From Erythrobacter colymbi (GTDB lineage Bacteria > Pseudomonadota > Alphaproteobacteria > Sphingomonadales > Sphingomonadaceae): a stretch of DNA of 64,000 nt. The translations under genes were made by a program, and so were the position numbers. Every line of letters begins with the position of its first letter. Position 1 is the first letter of the stretch. Positions 45,481 through 54,115 of this stretch are shown here, one piece after another. The stretch lies in contig NZ_MUYK01000001.1 of the NCBI RefSeq assembly GCF_002155685.1, positions 1-64,000 on the forward strand, in the 5' to 3' direction. The notes under the pieces are model-generated. The model saw nothing but the letters and a program-made list of their open reading frames with translations, was not told the origin of the DNA and ran no database searches.

Positions 45481-46026
45481 ATGACGAAGATTCTGGCCAA
45501 CCGCCTGCACCACACCGCCTATGTCACCAAGGACCTCGAGGCCACGCGGGCCTTCTACGAAGACGTGCTCGGCTTCCCGCTGATGGCGACCTACTGCGAG
45601 AAAGACGAACTGTTCGGCAAGGAGCGCACCTATTGCCACGTGTTCTTCGAGCTGGCCGATGGCAGCGCGCTCGCCTTCTTCCAGTTCGCCGATCCCGAGG
45701 ACCAGGCCGAATTCGGCCCCGACATCCCCTCGAGCCCCTTCATCCACATCGCGCTCCACGTCGATGCCGAAGGCCAGGCCGCGCTGGCCAAGCGGATCGC
45801 CGATGCCGGGATCGTCGAGCCGCAGACCTATGTGCTCGAGCACGGCTATTGCCGCTCGCTCTATGTCACCGATCCCAACGGGATGATCCTCGAATTCACC
45901 CATGACGACGAGCGCGCCGCACCGCTGGACGCCGAGCGCCGCGCTTCGGCCCATGCGGAACTGAAGCGCTGGCTGGCGGGCGATCACCACAACAACAACC
46001 CGTTCCGCGCCGCCGAAGCGGCATGA
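45481..46026 (+). CDS. VOC superfamily metalloprotein (glyoxalase/dioxygenase-like)
   Basis: A 181-aa protein with the paired beta-alpha-beta-beta-beta units of the vicinal oxygen chelate fold. Possible metal ligands are His in LHHTAYVTKDL, His in FIHIALHVD and Glu in MILEFTHDD, the usual His/His/Glu order. Activity could be isomerase, extradiol dioxygenase or epimerase. The sequence alone does not decide. The ATG at 45481 has GAGGGA upstream; a TTG at 45457 is in frame but less likely. It is the third gene of the TonB receptor operon. Confidence 0.85.
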   Translation: MTKILANRLHHTAYVTKDLEATRAFYEDVLGFPLMATYCEKDELFGKERTYCHVFFELADGSALAFFQFADPEDQAEFGPDIPSSPFIHIALHVDAEGQAALAKRIADAGIVEPQTYVLEHGYCRSLYVTDPNGMILEFTHDDERAAPLDAERRASAHAELKRWLAGDHHNNNPFRAAEAA

Positions 46027-46038
46027 CGAACGGGGGGC

Positions 46039-46878
46039 GTGTGCGAGGGCGAGATGCTGGCCGCGCGCACCCCTGATCCGGGCTCCCTGTGGCATGGGGA
46101 GGTGGCCGTGGCAGGCGGCCGCCTCCCCATTGCCATGTCGGGAGAGGGCCCGCCGCTGATCCTGCTCCACGGCTGGACGCTGGATCACCGCATGTGGCGC
46201 CCGCAGGTCGAGGCGCTGGGCCAGAGCCACTTCCTCGTCATGCCAGACCGCCGCGGGCAGGGCCGCGCCAGCGCCCCGCCCGATCTGGCGCGCGAGGCGG
46301 AGGACGTGATCGCGATTGCCGATTTCCTCGGGTTCGAACGCTTTGCCCTGCTCGGCCTGTCGCGCGGGGCGGTGGTCGCGCTCGATGTCGCGCGCAAGCA
46401 CGCCTCGCGGCTCACCGGCCTCGTCGTCTCGGGCGCGCCGCTCCCGGCGCTGGTGCCGCGCGAGGAGGTGCTCGACCTTGACCGCTACCGCAGCCAAGTG
46501 CGGAGCGGCGATATCGCGGGCTTCCGCAGCGAATGGGCGCGCCATCCCCTGATGCGCACCCACAACCCCGATGCCGCCGCGCTCGCCGCCGAAATGCTTG
46601 GCCGTTATGACGGGCGCGATCTGCTGCTCGGAGGGGGAGAGGCCCCGGGCCTCCCGCGCGAGGCGCTGGCGATGCTGCCGATGCCGGTTCTCGCCATGAC
46701 CGGCGCGCACGACACCCCCTGGCGCCGCGCCTGCGCCCGCGCGCTCGCTACGGTCGCGCCGCGCGCGCGCCACGTCGAAATTCCGCAGGCAGGCCACCTC
46801 GCCAATGCCGACAACCCGGCCGCCTTCAACGCGGCTGTCGCCTCCTTCCTGCGCGCCTGCGCGTCGAGCCCACGCTAA
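46039..46878 (+). CDS. Alpha/beta-fold hydrolase
   Basis: A 279-aa soluble hydrolase. The oxyanion LLHGWTLDHRMW, nucleophile elbow LGLSRGAV (Ser), Asp in MTGAHDTPW and His in IPQAGHLAN give a complete catalytic triad, as in enol-lactone hydrolases, C-C bond hydrolases and haloperoxidase-like esterases. The start is GTG at 46039, with ATG at 46054 as an alternative. It follows the VOC gene by 12 bases and so may act on the product of that enzyme. Substrate unknown. Confidence 0.88.
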   Translation: MCEGEMLAARTPDPGSLWHGEVAVAGGRLPIAMSGEGPPLILLHGWTLDHRMWRPQVEALGQSHFLVMPDRRGQGRASAPPDLAREAEDVIAIADFLGFERFALLGLSRGAVVALDVARKHASRLTGLVVSGAPLPALVPREEVLDLDRYRSQVRSGDIAGFRSEWARHPLMRTHNPDAAALAAEMLGRYDGRDLLLGGGEAPGLPREALAMLPMPVLAMTGAHDTPWRRACARALATVAPRARHVEIPQAGHLANADNPAAFNAAVASFLRACASSPR

Positions 46879-46899
46879 CGTTTCGAAAGAGAGAGAACC

Positions 46900-47922
46900 A
46901 TGCTGCTACCGACCTCGCTCGTGGGCTCCTACGCCCAACCCGACTGGCTGATCGACAAGGAAAAGCTCAAGGGCCGCTTCCCCCCGCGCGCGCGCGCGAC
47001 CGAGCTGTGGCGGGTCGATCCGGCCTGGCTCGAAGAAGCCTTCGACGATGCCACCCTGCTGGCGATCCGCGATCAGGAACGCGCCGGGCTAGACATCATC
47101 ACCGATGGCGAGATGCGGCGCGAAAGCTACTCGAACCGCTTTGCCACCGCGCTCGAAGGGGTCGATCTCGACAATCCCGGCGTGGCGCTCGACCGCAGCG
47201 GCGAGCCCAACCCGGTCCCGCGCGTGACCGGCAAGATCCGGCGCAAGCACGCCGTGGAGACCCGCGACGTCGAATTCCTGCGCGCAAACACCGACCGGAT
47301 GATCAAGATCACCGTGCCCGGCCCGTTCACGATGGCCCAGCAGGCGCAGAACGATTTCTACAAGCACGAAGCCGAAATGGCGCAGGACTACGCGGTCGCG
47401 GTCAATGCCGAGATCAAGGACCTGTTCGCCGCCGGGGCCGATATCGTCCAGATCGACGAGCCCTACATGCAGGCGCGGCCCGAAAAGGCGCGCGAATACG
47501 GCCTCGCCGCGCTCGAGACCGCGTTCGACGGGGTCGAGGGGCGCACGGCGCTGCACATCTGCTTCGGCTACGCCGCGCTGATCCACGAGCGTCCACAGGG
47601 CTACAACTTCCTGCCGGAACTGGCCGGCTCGCCGGTGCAGCAGATTTCCATCGAGACCGCGCAGTCCAATCTCGATTGCAGCGTGCTCGAAAGCCTGACC
47701 GGCAAGACGGTGATCCTCGGCGTGCTCGACCTGTCGACGCATGATATCGAGACCCCCGAGGAGGTCGCCGCGCGCATTCGCCGCGCGCTGCCGCATATCG
47801 CGCCCGAACGGCTGGTGATCGCGCCCGATTGCGGGCTGAAATATCTGCCGCGCGAGGTCGCTTTCGGGAAGATGAAGGCGATGGCCGATGGCGCCGCTAT
47901 CGTGCGCGGGGAACTGGCATGA
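46900..47922 (+). CDS. MetE C-terminal-like zinc methyl/alkyltransferase, copy 1
   Basis: A 340-aa stand-alone barrel of the UROD/MetE family. The zinc ligand set is complete: His219 and Cys221 in LHICFGY, Glu252 in ISIETAQ and Cys311 in APDCGLK. Such proteins activate a thiol for alkyl transfer. The family includes the catalytic domain of cobalamin-independent methionine synthase and epoxyalkane:coenzyme M transferase. The N-terminal folate-binding duplicate of true MetE is missing, and the cell already has B12-dependent methionine synthase (17709-21473), so a role in the catabolic operon is more likely. Coupled by ATGA to a second copy. Confidence 0.85.
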   Translation: MLLPTSLVGSYAQPDWLIDKEKLKGRFPPRARATELWRVDPAWLEEAFDDATLLAIRDQERAGLDIITDGEMRRESYSNRFATALEGVDLDNPGVALDRSGEPNPVPRVTGKIRRKHAVETRDVEFLRANTDRMIKITVPGPFTMAQQAQNDFYKHEAEMAQDYAVAVNAEIKDLFAAGADIVQIDEPYMQARPEKAREYGLAALETAFDGVEGRTALHICFGYAALIHERPQGYNFLPELAGSPVQQISIETAQSNLDCSVLESLTGKTVILGVLDLSTHDIETPEEVAARIRRALPHIAPERLVIAPDCGLKYLPREVAFGKMKAMADGAAIVRGELA

Positions 47923-49040
47923 GCCGCTTCCTCACCACCCATGTCGGCAGCCTGCCGCGCCCCGAGGCGCTGCTCGATCTCGTCTTCGCGCGCGAGGGCG
48001 GCGAGGCGGTGTCGGAAGAGGCCTTCGACGCCGCGGTCGAGAAGGCGACCGCCTATGTCATCAAGCGCCAGATCGAGGCGGGCATCTCCATCGTCAATGA
48101 TGGCGAACAGTCCAAGCCCTCCTACGCCACCTATATCAAGCACCGCCTGTCCGGCTTCGGCGGCGAGGCGGGGCAGTATGAATTCGCCGACCTCGAAGCC
48201 TTTCCCGGCGCCAAGGCGCAGGTGTTCGGCAACAAGGGCCGCGCGCGGCGCTCGGCTCCGGCCTGCACCGCGCCCATCACCGTGATCGACATGGAAGCGC
48301 CGCGGATCGACGCCGAGCGCCTCAAGCGCCTCGCGAACGGCCACGCCACCTTCATGTCCGCCGCCAGCCCCGGCGTGACCGCGCTGTTCTTCCCCAACCA
48401 GTACTACGCCAGTGACGAGGAATATGTCTTCGCCCTCGCCGAAGGCCTGCGCCACGAATACGAGACCATCGCCGCCGCCGGCATCACCCTGCAAGTCGAT
48501 TGCCCCGATCTCGCCATGAGTCGCCACGTGCAGTTCACCGACCTTTCGACCGAGGATTTCCGCAAGCGCATCGGCATGAACATCGCCGCATTGAACCATG
48601 CGGTGCAGAACATCCCCGCCGAACAGCTGCGCATGCACCTGTGCTGGGGCAACTATCCCGGGCCGCACCATTGCGACGTGGCGCTCGACGAGATCGCCGA
48701 CATCGTGTGGAGCGCCAAGCCTCAGACCGTGCTGCTCGAAGGTGCGAACCCGCGCCACGCGCACGAATTCGCCTTCTTCGAAAAGCACCCGCTGCCCGAA
48801 GGCAAGATCCTGTGCCCCGGCATGGTCGAGCCGCAGAGCCCCTATATCGAGCACCCCGAACTCATCGCCCAGCGCATCGGGCGCTATGCCGATCTGCTCG
48901 GCGCCGACCGCGTGATGGCAGGGGTCGATTGCGGCTTCTCGGTCCACGCGGGCAGCAATGCGCTCGATCCCGAGATCGTCTGGGCCAAGCTTGCCGCACT
49001 CGCGGAAGGCGCGGAAATCGCCAGCAAGAAGTATTTCTGA
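47919..49040 (+). CDS. MetE C-terminal-like zinc methyl/alkyltransferase, copy 2
   Basis: A 373-aa UROD/MetE-type barrel beginning FLTTHVGSLPRPEALL. The zinc ligands are His240 and Cys242 in RMHLCWGNYPGPHH, Glu274 in VLLEGANPRH and Cys338 in GVDCGFS. The HxCWGN-PGPHH signature marks the subgroup annotated as cobalamin-independent methionine synthase II family, to which epoxyalkane:coenzyme M transferase also belongs as I recall. It is clearly diverged from copy 1, so the two are not a recent duplication and may form a heteromer or act in succession. Start overlaps the previous stop (ATGA). Confidence 0.86.
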   Translation: MSRFLTTHVGSLPRPEALLDLVFAREGGEAVSEEAFDAAVEKATAYVIKRQIEAGISIVNDGEQSKPSYATYIKHRLSGFGGEAGQYEFADLEAFPGAKAQVFGNKGRARRSAPACTAPITVIDMEAPRIDAERLKRLANGHATFMSAASPGVTALFFPNQYYASDEEYVFALAEGLRHEYETIAAAGITLQVDCPDLAMSRHVQFTDLSTEDFRKRIGMNIAALNHAVQNIPAEQLRMHLCWGNYPGPHHCDVALDEIADIVWSAKPQTVLLEGANPRHAHEFAFFEKHPLPEGKILCPGMVEPQSPYIEHPELIAQRIGRYADLLGADRVMAGVDCGFSVHAGSNALDPEIVWAKLAALAEGAEIASKKYF

Positions 49041-49089
49041 AAAAGCCCACCTTGCCCGACACGCGCGGGCAGGGCTAACACCGGCGGCG

Positions 49090-50061
49090 ATGGACGCGAC
49101 AACCCGCCCGATCGCCGTGCAGGCGTTGCTGGTGCAGGGCGGAACCGTGTCCGAAATCGGCCCCGGCGACGTCGCGAATTTTGCCGGGCCGGGCTTCGTC
49201 TGGCTCCACTGCGAAGGCATCGGCCACGGCGAGAACATGGACGTGCCCGATTACGTCCCGCCGATGGCCGCCAATGCTCTTGTCGCGAGCGAGACCCGCC
49301 CGCGCTGCGACGAGGTCGATGACGCGGTGCTGATCAACCTGCGCGGCACGGCCTTCGACACGATGCAGGATTCGGACGGGCTCGTCTCGATCCGCCTGTG
49401 GGTCGAGGGCAAGCGCGTCACCTCCGTCAGCCGCCACCGCCTCGCCGCGCTCGGCAAGGTCGAGAACGCGGTGCGAGCGGGCCGCATTACCGACGGGGGC
49501 GATTTCGTCTCGGCGCTGGCGCAGGCCATATCCGTGCAGCTCGATCCGCAGGTGGCCGACCTGGGCGACGAGCTCGACGATTGCGAGGGGATGCTCGACG
49601 GCGGCAATGTCTACGAACTGCGCCGCAAGATCGCGTGGATCCGCTCGCAGGCGATCGTGCTGCGGCGCTTCGTCGCGCCCGATCGCGATGCACTCGGGCA
49701 GATGGCGCAGCTCGAATTCGACTGGATAAGCAAGGAAGACCGGATGCATCTGCGCGAGGCGGCGGACCGCTTCGCGCGCATGGCCGAGGAGCTGGAAGCC
49801 GTGCGCGAGCGCGCCGCGCTGCTCCACGAACAGCTGACCGACCTGCGCGCCGAGATGATCGACCAGCGCAGCCTCGCCATCGCGGTGGTCGCCTTCATCT
49901 TCCTGCCGCTGACCTTCATCACCGGCCTGCTCGGCATGAATGTCGAGGGCATCCCGGGCGCGAAGGAGCCCTGGGCCTTCTGGGGCGTGGTCGCCTTCTG
50001 CGTGCTGATCGGCGCGGGCGTCTCGGCGTGGTTCGCCTGGAAGCACTGGCTCGACGGGTAG
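49090..50061 (+). CDS. CorA-family metal transporter (ZntB-like)
   Basis: A 323-aa protein of the CorA/ZntB family: a large cytoplasmic domain with long helices (about residues 120-255), two C-terminal membrane helices and the gate motif GMNVEGIPG after the first. CorA has GMN followed by an MPE loop. Here the loop reads EGIPGAKEP, closer to ZntB zinc transporters. It sits 49 bases after the MetE-like pair, so it may be read from that transcript, and a zinc link to the two zinc enzymes is attractive but unproven. Confidence 0.88.
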   Translation: MDATTRPIAVQALLVQGGTVSEIGPGDVANFAGPGFVWLHCEGIGHGENMDVPDYVPPMAANALVASETRPRCDEVDDAVLINLRGTAFDTMQDSDGLVSIRLWVEGKRVTSVSRHRLAALGKVENAVRAGRITDGGDFVSALAQAISVQLDPQVADLGDELDDCEGMLDGGNVYELRRKIAWIRSQAIVLRRFVAPDRDALGQMAQLEFDWISKEDRMHLREAADRFARMAEELEAVRERAALLHEQLTDLRAEMIDQRSLAIAVVAFIFLPLTFITGLLGMNVEGIPGAKEPWAFWGVVAFCVLIGAGVSAWFAWKHWLDG

Positions 50062-50071
50062 GCGCTGCCGG

Positions 50072-50536
50072 TTACTTCAGGATCAGAGGGGCGAGCACCG
50101 GGGCCATCAGCATCTCGAATTCGAGATTGGTGGCCGAGACGATGTTCTCGACGATGCGCCCATCCCTGAGCCGTGCGACGTGGGTCTCGTCGAACAGGAT
50201 GACGCGATTGGTGGGCTCGATCCCGAAATAGGCACCGGCGTGGCGCTGGCGCGAATGGAAGCGGGTGACGACCCGGTCTCCGGCGGCGAACTGGTCGATG
50301 ATTTCGACCGGGCTTTCGGCGGGGAAGGCGGCGACGAAGCCGGTGATGGTGGCCTTGTACTCCTCCGCCCCGTCGATCGGGCCGGTGGGCTTGAGGCCGG
50401 TGATCCCCTGCACATCGGGCGCGAGGGTGGCGTCCGCCGCGGCCAGATCGGCGGTGCCGAGGAATTCGGTGATGAAGCGGGTGACGGTGGCGAGATTGGC
50501 GGCTTCGGTGGCGGTGGGGGCGAGGGTGTCGGGCAT
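50072..50536 (-). CDS. SnoaL-like/NTF2-fold protein
   Basis: A 154-aa protein with the cone-shaped NTF2-like fold of SnoaL polyketide-cyclase and ester-cyclase families: ATVTRFITEFLGT at the start, GAEEYKATITGFVAAFP and a RVVTRFHSRQRH strand, ending VENIVSATNLEFEMLM. Activity cannot be inferred. Many members bind small hydrophobic ligands. AAGGAG precedes the ATG; a longer frame to 50638 lacks homology. It is convergent with the CorA-type gene. Confidence 0.8.
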   Translation of the reverse strand: MPDTLAPTATEAANLATVTRFITEFLGTADLAAADATLAPDVQGITGLKPTGPIDGAEEYKATITGFVAAFPAESPVEIIDQFAAGDRVVTRFHSRQRHAGAYFGIEPTNRVILFDETHVARLRDGRIVENIVSATNLEFEMLMAPVLAPLILK

Positions 50537-50684
50537 GGCTGTGCTCCTTGGCGAGGCTCTCCTGCGCGCCGCTGGGGCGGATGCGGGGAAGGGGGCAAGG
50601 CTGGCCGATAGCAGAGCATTGTGACCGTGACGCGACACGGGAGGCTCGGTATCGGCAGGGTGCCCGACACGCAGCTTCGCGCAG

Positions 50685-50760
50685 ACCCCCCCCTAGACCC
50701 CCGCCAGACCCCCTCCAGCCTCGCCTCGCTACCGTCTAGCGCGGTCTCGCCCCCTGCCAG
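50685..50760. other. C-rich intergenic tract upstream of tRNA-Gly
   Basis: The 337-base gap 50537-50873 holds no gene. Its first part contains runs of 8, 5 and 5 C (50686-50713) with TAGA and GCCAGA spacers, giving a G-quadruplex-like pattern on the minus strand similar to the 7604-7644 tract. The remainder contains a parS-like site. No promoter consensus for the tRNA was recognised. Confidence 0.45.
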
Positions 50761-50777
50761 CCTGCCACTCGCACGGC

Positions 50778-50793
50778 CGTTTCACGTGAAACA
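50778..50793. promoter_or_regulatory. parS-like centromere site
   Basis: GTTTCACGTGAAAC (50779-50792) is the perfect 14-bp palindromic core of the bacterial chromosomal parS site, and 15 of 16 bases match TGTTTCACGTGAAACA. ParB binds such sites near the replication origin. The site lies in a gene-free gap 81 bases before tRNA-Gly. No parA or parB gene is in the window. Confidence 0.75.
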
Positions 50794-50873
50794 CCACTCC
50801 CGGCAGGACCGGCGCAGGAATCGGATATTGACCGCCCGCCCGGAATCATGGCAAGCGCCGCCCACCGCAGAAC

Positions 50874-50947
50874 GCGGGTGTAGCTCAATGGTAGAGCAGA
50901 AGCTTCCCAAGCTTACGACGAGGGTTCGATTCCCTTCACCCGCTCCA
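50874..50947 (+). tRNA. tRNA-Gly (anticodon CCC)
   Basis: Acceptor stem GCGGGTG (50874-50880) pairs with CACCCGC (50937-50943), followed by discriminator T and an encoded CCA (50945-50947). The anticodon loop TTCCCAA gives CCC, which reads GGG. The T arm has GGGTTCGATTCCC. Confidence 0.96.
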
Positions 50948-51071
50948 TTCCCCTACGGGTCATTCCGCGGCTTCCGGTTCCGTTGTCCTCGCTGCGCTCG
51001 TTCAGCGTCGCGCTGCGCGCGGCGCTTCCACCCGCTCCAACTTCCGACATTGCAGGCAAGTAGGCTAAGCG

Positions 51072-51785
51072 TCAGCACCCCAGCTGGTCGGCGAGGTTGG
51101 TGAGGCTTGTTGCGGACCATTCCCAAGCCTGTTCGTGGTGCGCATCGGGGGCGGGGGCGCCGCCGTATTCGTCGGGGCGGTCGACATAGGCGCACAGCAA
51201 TCCGCACGCCCGCGCGCCGGCAAGGTCGCCGTGATGCGCAGCGACGAGGCACAGCTCTTCCGGCGCCAGGCCAAGCACTTCGGCGGTGTGGAGATAGGCG
51301 CGGCGGTCAGGCTTGTAGGCTCCGCTGACCTCGGCGCCGAGGATCGCGTCCCACGGCAGGCCGGCGCGGCGGGCCATTTCCAACAGCAGCGCGATGTTGC
51401 CGTTGGACAGGGTCACGATCGGGAAGCGCGTCTTGAGGCGGGTCAGCCCCGCGAGAGTATCGGGCCAGGGATCGAGCCGGTGCCACGCGCGGTTCCACTC
51501 GGAAAGCAGGCCCTCGTCCAGCCCCGCCGGGTCGGCGCCCCATTCGCGCAAGGTGGTCTCGAGCATCTCGCGGTGGAGCACGTCCAGCGGCACGAAGGCG
51601 CGGCCCGATTTCCGCATCCCGATCATCGCCGCGATATACTGCGCCCGCCAGGCATCGGCGAAGGCGGCGGGATCGCGCTCGCCGAGGCCGATCTCCTTGA
51701 GAAACAAGGCCGATTCGCGGGTGATGCTGGTGCGCCAGTCGACCACCGTGCCGAACACGTCGAAGGCGAGCGCCTTGGGCAGCAT
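51072..51785 (-). CDS. Haloacid dehalogenase type II (HAD superfamily)
   Basis: A 237-aa HAD hydrolase. The nucleophile Asp9 lies in LAFDVFGTVVDWR; motif II is VTLSNGN, the Lys is in SGAYKPDRRAY and motif IV lies in AAHHGDLAGARACG. The DVFGTVVDWR start and GAYKPD match L-2-haloacid dehalogenases, which convert 2-haloalkanoates to hydroxy acids, but many relatives have other substrates. The ATG overlaps the stop of the penicillin-acylase-family gene (TGATG). In-frame sequence upstream of the ATG belongs to a shadow. Confidence 0.88.
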   Translation of the reverse strand: MLPKALAFDVFGTVVDWRTSITRESALFLKEIGLGERDPAAFADAWRAQYIAAMIGMRKSGRAFVPLDVLHREMLETTLREWGADPAGLDEGLLSEWNRAWHRLDPWPDTLAGLTRLKTRFPIVTLSNGNIALLLEMARRAGLPWDAILGAEVSGAYKPDRRAYLHTAEVLGLAPEELCLVAAHHGDLAGARACGLLCAYVDRPDEYGGAPAPDAHHEQAWEWSATSLTNLADQLGC

Positions 51786-54058
51786 CACTCGGCGATCCGC
51801 TTGGGCTTGCCGATCGCCTCGGCCGCGATCGCCTTGGCGGTGAAGGGCAGGCGGTGCCACTGCTTGGCCGAATAGGCGCGGGTCTGGTCGTAGGCGTGGG
51901 GTGAGGCCGGGTCGGTCGATTGCGAATAGCTCAGGATCGCGTCGGCGACCGGGCCCTTCTCGTCGAAGCCGACGATCTGGATGTAGCTCGTCCCGTGGCG
52001 CGGGATCAGCTTGCCGTTCGCGGCGCGGTCGGACTCCTGCATGTTGAGGATGCCGAGCCAGCCCGGGCCGTCGTGGATCGGGATCGCCTCGTTGCCCGCC
52101 ATCACCAGCTGTTCGTCGCCCCAGCGCGAATCGAGCGCCATGCCCTGCTGTTCCATGGTCGTGACCACCGATTCCAGCGCGGCGAGCAGCTGCGCGGCAT
52201 TGTCGCCCCCCGTGCCGAGATCGCGCGGGGTGCCCACCGGATCGGCCGGATCGAAGGGCACGGCCCACAGCCCCTTGATCCCGCCGATCGCCTGCCAATA
52301 GGCACGGAACAGGCGCGCGCCGCGGCTGTCGGCTTCGAAGCGGCGGTCCCACTTGGCGAGCACCGCACAGCCCCTTGCGGCGGCGCCCTCGGCTTTGTCG
52401 CACAGGGTGAGCAGTTCGGGGAGGACCAGCTCCGCCGCGAGGCTCTTGTTGGCAAAGGCGTGCGCCTCGGCCCGGGCGTGGTCGATCTTGCCGCCTGCCA
52501 CCAGCGCCGCGGTTTCCGTGAAGTTGGAACGGGTGCGCAAGGACCGTGCGGTCGCATACTTGCCGAGGATCGGCGACAATTCGCGGTGCGGGAAGGCGGG
52601 GTTGCTGATCCAGTAACTGTCGTTCGAATTGGTAAGCCAGCTCTTCACCACGGTCGCCGCCTGATCGCTCGCGGGCATCAGGCCGGGGACAGGCGTGCCG
52701 GCGGCGGCGTCCCAGTCGCAAGCGGCCTTGCTGCCATCGAGCAGGATCGCGAATTCGGCAAACAGCCCGGCGATGGGCGTGGCGCAGGTCTTGGCTTTCG
52801 CCGCCGAGACATTGGGGACCGCGGTCACATCGGCGTGGAGCGCGTCGCCGTAGCGGTCGGCGGCGATGGTGTTGACCCAGGGGATACCGAGCGTCTCGCT
52901 GACGGCGGCCTTGATCTCGCCGACGTTCTTCGCTTCGCCGATGCGCAGCCAGGTCTCGATCCCGCGCTGGTTGCCGCGGTTGGCGTCCTTGAGGGCGAAG
53001 GCGGTCTGCTTGCTCCAGGTGATCCCGCGGTCGGGCACGATGAAGACCGGGCCCCAGCGGGTGGAATACAGCGTGCGGGTCACGGGCGCCGCGCCGCCGG
53101 GCATGGGGACGGTGACGGTCTGCGCCGCCATGGCCTCGCTCTTGCCGTCGACCATGTAGCGGGTGGGATCGGCCGGATCGATCGCCAGCTGGTAGAGCGT
53201 GAAATGCCGCGCCTCGGTGACGGTGTGGGTCCAGGCGACATCCTTGTTGAAGCCCAATGTCGGCATGGGCGTTCCGGCCAGCCCGACGCCCATCACCTCG
53301 TAGCCATCGGGGCCCTTGACGTGCATCTGCCAGAAGCGGCTCGGGCCCTTCCACGGGAAGTGCGGGTTGCCGATCACCATGCCGCGCCCATTGGCGGTGA
53401 CATCGCTGCCGAAGGCCCAGCCATTGCTGCCAATGCCGAGCTCCTTGGGATCGGGCATATTGATCGCGACCTTGGGCGCGGGGGTGCCCGGAGGGGCGGC
53501 ATTGGCGATCGCGGGGGCGAGGTTCAGCGAGCTCGCCAGCAGCATCTGCTTCTCGTTGAGGCGCAGCATGTCGTCGGTCGTGATCGGGCGCACCCAGTCC
53601 TTGCCCCGGCACGCGGCGGGGATGCCGTCCGCCCCCGCATCGCGCAGGAAGCGGTTGTAGCCTGCGACATAGCCCGCCATCAGGTCCTGCACCCGCGGTG
53701 TCAGGCTTTTGGCGCCTGCGCGCAAGGCGTCGAGATCGATCACCGAGCGGAAGAACACGTCGGAGGAGAGGTTGTCGACCTCCTCGAAGCCGAGCACGGC
53801 CTTGCCGTCCGGGCCCCAGAACCGCGACCTGTCGCCCGCCACGGTGGCGAACTCCTCGGCCAGCATGCACAGGTTGTCCTCGGCATAGGCATAGGCGACC
53901 CCGTAGCCGACGCCGCGCCAGTCGCGTGCTTCGATATGCGGGATGCCGAAGGTGGTGCGGGTGATAGTCGCCGCATAGCGCTTGCCCGCAAGGGCTTCGC
54001 TCGCCGGGGCCACCACAAGCGCCGCGGCCGTCGCCGCCCAAACCGCCATCCGCTTCAT
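51785..54058 (-). CDS. Penicillin acylase family Ntn-hydrolase (possible acyl-homoserine lactone acylase)
   Basis: A 757-aa periplasmic protein with a signal peptide (MAVWAATAAALVVAPASEALA). It is made as one chain and should self-cleave before Ser211 in GIGSNGWAFG, freeing the catalytic N-terminal serine of the beta subunit; GNPHFPW and an LxxxG-type alpha-subunit region fit. The family includes penicillin G acylase, aculeacin acylase and the quorum-quenching acylases PvdQ and QuiP. The overall sequence looks closer to the acylase/aculeacin group, but substrate cannot be fixed. Start at 54058 with GGGAGAGAG upstream; frames to 54118 add a polar leader. Confidence 0.88.
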   Translation of the reverse strand: MKRMAVWAATAAALVVAPASEALAGKRYAATITRTTFGIPHIEARDWRGVGYGVAYAYAEDNLCMLAEEFATVAGDRSRFWGPDGKAVLGFEEVDNLSSDVFFRSVIDLDALRAGAKSLTPRVQDLMAGYVAGYNRFLRDAGADGIPAACRGKDWVRPITTDDMLRLNEKQMLLASSLNLAPAIANAAPPGTPAPKVAINMPDPKELGIGSNGWAFGSDVTANGRGMVIGNPHFPWKGPSRFWQMHVKGPDGYEVMGVGLAGTPMPTLGFNKDVAWTHTVTEARHFTLYQLAIDPADPTRYMVDGKSEAMAAQTVTVPMPGGAAPVTRTLYSTRWGPVFIVPDRGITWSKQTAFALKDANRGNQRGIETWLRIGEAKNVGEIKAAVSETLGIPWVNTIAADRYGDALHADVTAVPNVSAAKAKTCATPIAGLFAEFAILLDGSKAACDWDAAAGTPVPGLMPASDQAATVVKSWLTNSNDSYWISNPAFPHRELSPILGKYATARSLRTRSNFTETAALVAGGKIDHARAEAHAFANKSLAAELVLPELLTLCDKAEGAAARGCAVLAKWDRRFEADSRGARLFRAYWQAIGGIKGLWAVPFDPADPVGTPRDLGTGGDNAAQLLAALESVVTTMEQQGMALDSRWGDEQLVMAGNEAIPIHDGPGWLGILNMQESDRAANGKLIPRHGTSYIQIVGFDEKGPVADAILSYSQSTDPASPHAYDQTRAYSAKQWHRLPFTAKAIAAEAIGKPKRIAE

Positions 54059-54115
54059 TGTCTCTCTCCCGTCACCCGCTTCGGGTTGCGACGGGAAACC
54101 TATCGGGCAGGCGCG

